Positions 60,401-64,000 of a stretch of DNA of 64,000 bases are shown here, in pieces. The notes under the pieces are model-generated. The model worked only from the letters and a program-made list of their open reading frames with translations, ran no database searches and was not told where the DNA came from. The position numbers and the translations under genes are program-made. How positions within the stretch are numbered: position 1 is the first letter of the stretch; every line of letters starts with the position of its first letter. Source of the DNA: Aurelia coerulea (lineage: Eukaryota > Cnidaria > Scyphozoa > Semaeostomeae > Ulmaridae); contig CM076943.1 of the NCBI GenBank assembly GCA_039566865.1, forward strand, positions 36,216,663 through 36,280,662, read 5' to 3'.

Positions 60401-63400
60401 TTTCTGTAGCAATAATATAGTGCTATAAAAGAATTAGCTGTCAGAACTAAAGTTTTAAAGAAAGATGAGCTCAAAACTCTTTATAATACGAATTTTAGCT
60501 AATAAAGTGCGTTAATCCACATTTGTTTGTGTTTATATTTCATTTTCTTTGAAAAAATAAACATTTGATTAATGGATGTTTGATTATGCAGTAAAGCTAA
60601 TCGATGTTTGTTTATGCAGTAAAGCTGAAATAAGACTTAATGTCTCTAGTAACGTTTCCAAGAATGGTTGCTGCTGCACTAATATAGTGCTATAAAAGAA
60701 GTAGCTAGCAGAACTAAAGTTTTCAAAAAAGATGAGCTCAAATCTCTTTATAATACGAATTTTAGCTTATAAAGTGCGTTAATCCACACTTTTTGTAGTT
60801 ACATTTTGTTTTCTTTGAGAAAATAAACATTTAATTAATCGATATTTGTTGATGCAGTAAAGCTAAAATAAGACCTAATGTCTATAGTAATGTTTCCAAG
60901 AATGGTTGCTGTAGCACTAATATAGTGCTATAAAAGAATTAGCTGTCAGAACTAAAGTTTTAAAGAAAGATGAGCTCCAAACTCTTTATAATACGAATTT
61001 TAGCTAATAAAGTGCGTTAATCCACATTTGTTTGTGTTTATATTTTATTTTCTTTGAAAAAATAAACATTTACTTAACCGATGTTTGTTGATTCAGTAAA
61101 GCTAAAATTAGACTAAAGAAAACACTAATGTCTATAGTAATGTTTCGAAGAATGGTTGTTGTAGCACTAATATAGTGCTATAAAAGAAGTAGCTGGCAGA
61201 ACTAAAATTTCACAGAAAGATGAGCTCAAAACTCTTTATAATACGAATTTTAGCTAACAAAGTGATTTAATCCGCACCTTTTGTGTTTATATTTTGTTTT
61301 CTTTGAGAAAATAAACATTTGATTAATGGATGTTTGATTATGCAGTAAAGCTAATAGATGTTTGTTGATGCAGTAAAGCTAAAATAAGACCTAATGTCTA
61401 TAGTAATGTTTCCAAGAATGGTTGCTGCAGCACTAATATAGTGCTATAAAAGAAGCAGCTGGCAAAACTAAAGTTTTAAAGAAAGATGAGCTCAAAACTC
61501 TTTATAATAAGAATTTTAGCTAATAAAGTGCGTTAATCCACACTTTGTTGTGTTTATTTTTTTTCTTTGAGAAAATAAACATTTAATTAACCGATGTTTG
61601 TTAATGCGGTAAAGCTAAATTTAGACTAAATAAAATACTAATGTCTATAGTAATGTTTCGAACAATTTTTGTTGTAGCACTAATATAGTGCTATAAAAGA
61701 AGTAGCTGGCAGAACTAAAATTTCAAAGAAAGATATGCGAAAAACTCTTTATAATACGAATTTTAGCTAATAAAATGCGTTAATCCACACTTTTTTGTTT
61801 TTATATTTTGTTTTCTTTCAAAAAATAAACATTTAATCAACCGATGTTTGTTAATGCAGTAAAGCTGAAATTAGACTAAAGAAAGAAATAATGTCTGTAG
61901 TAATGCTTCCAAGAATGGTTGCCGCTGCACTAATATAGTGCCATAAAAGAAGTAGCTGGCAGAACTAAAGTTTTAAAGAAACATGAGCTCAAACCTCTTT
62001 GAAATACGAATTTTAGCTAATAAAGTGCGGTAATCCACACTTTAAGTGTTTATATTTTGTTTTCTTTGAGAAAATAAACATTTAATTAATCGATGTTTGT
62101 TTATGCAGTAAAGCTGAAATAAGACTTAATGTCTCTAGTAACGTTTCCAAGAATGGTTGCTGCTGCACTAATATAGTGCTATAAAAGAAGTAGCTAGCAG
62201 AACTAAAGTTTTCAAAAAAGATGAGCTCAAAACTCTTTATAATACGAATTTTAGCTAATAAAGTGCGTTAATCAACACTATTTTGTGTTTATATTTTGTT
62301 TTCTTTGAGAAAAAAAACATTTAATTAATCGATGTTTGTTGATGCAGTAAAGCTATAATAAGACCTAATGTCTATAGTAATGTTTCCAAGAATGGTTGCT
62401 GCAGCACTAATATAGTGCTATAAAAGAAGTAGCTGGCAGAACTAAAGTTTTAAAGAAATATGAGCTCAAATCTCTTTATAATACGAATTTTAGCTAATAA
62501 AGTTCGTTAACCCACACTTTTTCTTGTGTTTATTTTTTGTTTTCTTTGAGAAAATAAACATTTAATTAATCGATCTTTGTTGATGCAGTAAAGCTAAAAT
62601 AAGACCTAATGTCTATAGTAATGTTTCCAAAAATGGTTGCTGCAGCACTAATATAGTGCTATAAAGAAGTAGCTGGCAGAACTAAAGTTTTAAAGAAGAT
62701 CAGCTCAAAACTCTTTATAATACAAATTTTAGCTAATAAAGTGCGTTAATCCGCACTTTTTGGGGTTATATTTTGTTTTCATTGAGAAAATAAAAATTTA
62801 ATTCATCGATGTTTGTTGAAGCAGTAAAGCTAAAATAAGACTAAAGAAAGAAATAATGTCTATAGTAATGTTTCCAAGAATGGTTGCTGCAGCACTAATA
62901 TAGTGCTATAAAAGAAGTAGCTGGCAGAACTAAAGTTTGAAAGAAAGATGAGCTCAAAACTCTTTATGATACGAATTATAGCTAATAAAGTGCGTTAATC
63001 CACACTTTTTTGTTTTTATATTTTGTTTTCTTTGAAAAATTAAACATTTAAATAACCGATGTTTGTTGATGCAGTAAAGCTAAAATTAGACTGAAGAAAG
63101 TACTAATGTCTATAGCAATGTTTCCAAGAATGGTTGCTGCAGCACTAATATAGTGCTATAAAGACGTAGCTGGCAGAACTAAAGTTTTAAAGAAGATGAA
63201 CTCAAATCTCTTTATAATACAAATTTTAGCTAATAAAGTGCGTTAATCCGCACTTTTTGTGGTTATATTTTGTTTTCTTTGAGAAAATAAACATTTAATT
63301 AATCGATGTTTGTTGATGCAGTAAAAATGAAATTAGACTAAAGAAAATACTAATGTCTATAGTAATGTTTCCAAGAATGGTTGCTGTAGCACTAATATAG

Positions 63401-63446
63401 TGCTATAAAAGAATTAGCTGTCAGAACTAAAGTTTTAAAGAAAGAT

Positions 63447-63684
63447 GAGCTCAAAACTCTTTATAATACGAATTTTAGCTAATAAAGTGCGTTAATCCAC
63501 ACTTTTTGTGTTTATATTTTGTTTTCTTTGAGAAAATAAACATTTAATTAATCGATGTTTGTTGATGCAGTAAAGCTAAAATAAGACCTAATGTCTATAG
63601 TAATGTTTCCAAGAATGGTTGCTGCAGCACTAATATAGTGCTATAAAAGAAGTAGCTGGCAGAACTAAAGTTTCAAAGAAAGAT
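63447..63684 (+). repeat. Representative satellite monomer (238 bp, SacI to SacI)
   Basis: A consensus-like unit from GAGCTC to the base before the next GAGCTC. Order: GAGCTC, AATAAA about 35 bp in, T-rich stretch, ATCGATG, short AAATAAGAC linker, TTTCCAAGAATGG, CTGCAG, the dyad, TATAAAAG and GGCAGAAC. Confidence 0.95.
63627..63649 (+). promoter_or_regulatory. Satellite dyad plus TATA box (representative copy)
   Basis: GCACTAATATAGTGC (6-bp arms, 3-base centre) at 63627-63641 directly abuts TATAAAAG at 63642-63649. The pair recurs in most monomers. A large subfamily has CATAAAAG and GCACTTATATAGTGC instead. TATA-type promoter function is inferred from the motif only. Confidence 0.5.
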
Positions 63685-63718
63685 GAGCTCAAAACTCTTT
63701 ATAATACGAATTTTAGCT

Positions 63719-63724
63719 AATAAA
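63719..63724 (+). promoter_or_regulatory. AATAAA in the satellite (representative copy)
   Basis: A canonical polyadenylation hexamer about 70 bp downstream of the TATA box, retained in most monomers as GCTAATAAAGTGCG; a common variant is GATAATAAAG. In AT-rich DNA this may be coincidence, but it is kept across most subfamilies. Confidence 0.4.
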
Positions 63725-64000
63725 GTGCGTTAACCCACACTTTTTTGTGTTTATATTTTGTTTTCTTTGAGAAAATAAACATTTAATTAATGGATGTTTG
63801 TTGATGCAGTAAAGCTAAAATTAGACAAAAGAAAATACTAATGTCTATAGTAATGTTTCGAAGAATGGTTGCTGCACCACTAATATAGTGCTATTAAAGA
63901 AGTAGCTGGCAGAACTAAAATTTCAAAGAAAGATAACCTAAAAACTCTTTATAATACGAATTTTAGCTAATAAAATGCGTTAATCCACACTTTTTTGTGT

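Larger units (their letters stand above)
33193..64000 (+). repeat. Satellite array, segment 4 (runs off the right edge)
   Basis: 30.8 kb of uninterrupted satellite in the same orientation. It contains many local higher-order duplications: GCTACAGCACTAATATTGTG at about 33286 and 34858; TTGTTCTAGCAC at about 33790 and 35361, and again at about 47210 and 48940; and the variant pair GCGGTAATCCACGCTTTAAG about 1,731 bp apart near 48060 and 49791. From about 59.7 kb to the edge, monomers are mostly singletons with private differences and no obvious multi-monomer blocks. No genes are seen. Confidence 0.97.

Noticed and set aside
1..64000. CRISPR array or other prokaryotic repeat system
   Set aside because: The units are 235-250 bp head-to-tail monomers without unique spacers, and the inserted genes have introns.
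1..64000. Tandem RNA genes (5S rRNA, tRNA or snRNA clusters)
   Set aside because: No internal A/B box pair, 5S-like core or Sm-type site was recognisable in the monomer.

Overview
This window is a block of eukaryotic, almost certainly animal, repetitive DNA. About 54.7 kb of the 64 kb is one AT-rich satellite in a single head-to-tail orientation, with a basic period near 238 bp (GAGCTC at 63447 to GAGCTC at 63685). The satellite has no sizeable reading frame. The only genes lie in three insertions that interrupt the array, and they have introns with GT/AG borders. A THAP zinc finger, a cysteine motif like the intracellular C-terminus of P2X7 receptors, and Kolobok-, piggyBac- and hAT-like ends point to a metazoan. 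A cnidarian or similar early-branching animal is my best guess, but only an inference.

Layout. Satellite 1-15928. Insertion 1, 15929-22207: a 6,279-bp DNA transposon with 262-bp terminal inverted repeats (TIRs), a 7-bp target duplication (AAAGAAG) and a three-exon gene for a 336-residue protein I cannot name. Its two introns each carry a copy of one hAT-like MITE, in opposite orientations, each with its own 8-bp target duplication. Satellite 22208-27514. Insertion 2, 27515-28385: an 871-bp MITE with CCCTATCC ends, flanked by TTAA (piggyBac-like) and containing CRE-like palindromes. Satellite 28386-31005. Insertion 3, 31006-33192: a 2,187-bp element flanked by TTAA, with two tail-to-tail genes: a two-exon plus-strand gene with a P2X7-tail-like cysteine motif, and a minus-strand THAP-domain gene. 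Together these suggest a Kolobok-type element without a visible catalytic domain. Satellite 33193-64000.

The satellite has internal history. Most monomers carry a 15-bp dyad (GCACTAATATAGTGC) abutting TATAAAAG, and an AATAAA about 70 bp downstream. Sixteen monomers carry an 80-bp AT-rich insert (163 bp in two of them), nearly always coupled to a deletion that removes the dyad/TATA part. One monomer has the insert without the deletion and one has the deletion without the insert, so the order of events and later recombination can be read directly. Multi-kilobase higher-order blocks repeat at offsets of about 4,587 and 7,159 bp in the first 15.9 kb. Shared private variants also tie 28.5-33.4 kb to 35.8-38.8 kb, and 27.4-28.6 kb to 54.3-54.6 kb. 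Those relatives preserve empty TTAA sites, so insertions 2 and 3 arrived after the surrounding satellite had been duplicated. Coordinates of elements and exons were worked out by hand; block limits marked approximate were judged by eye.
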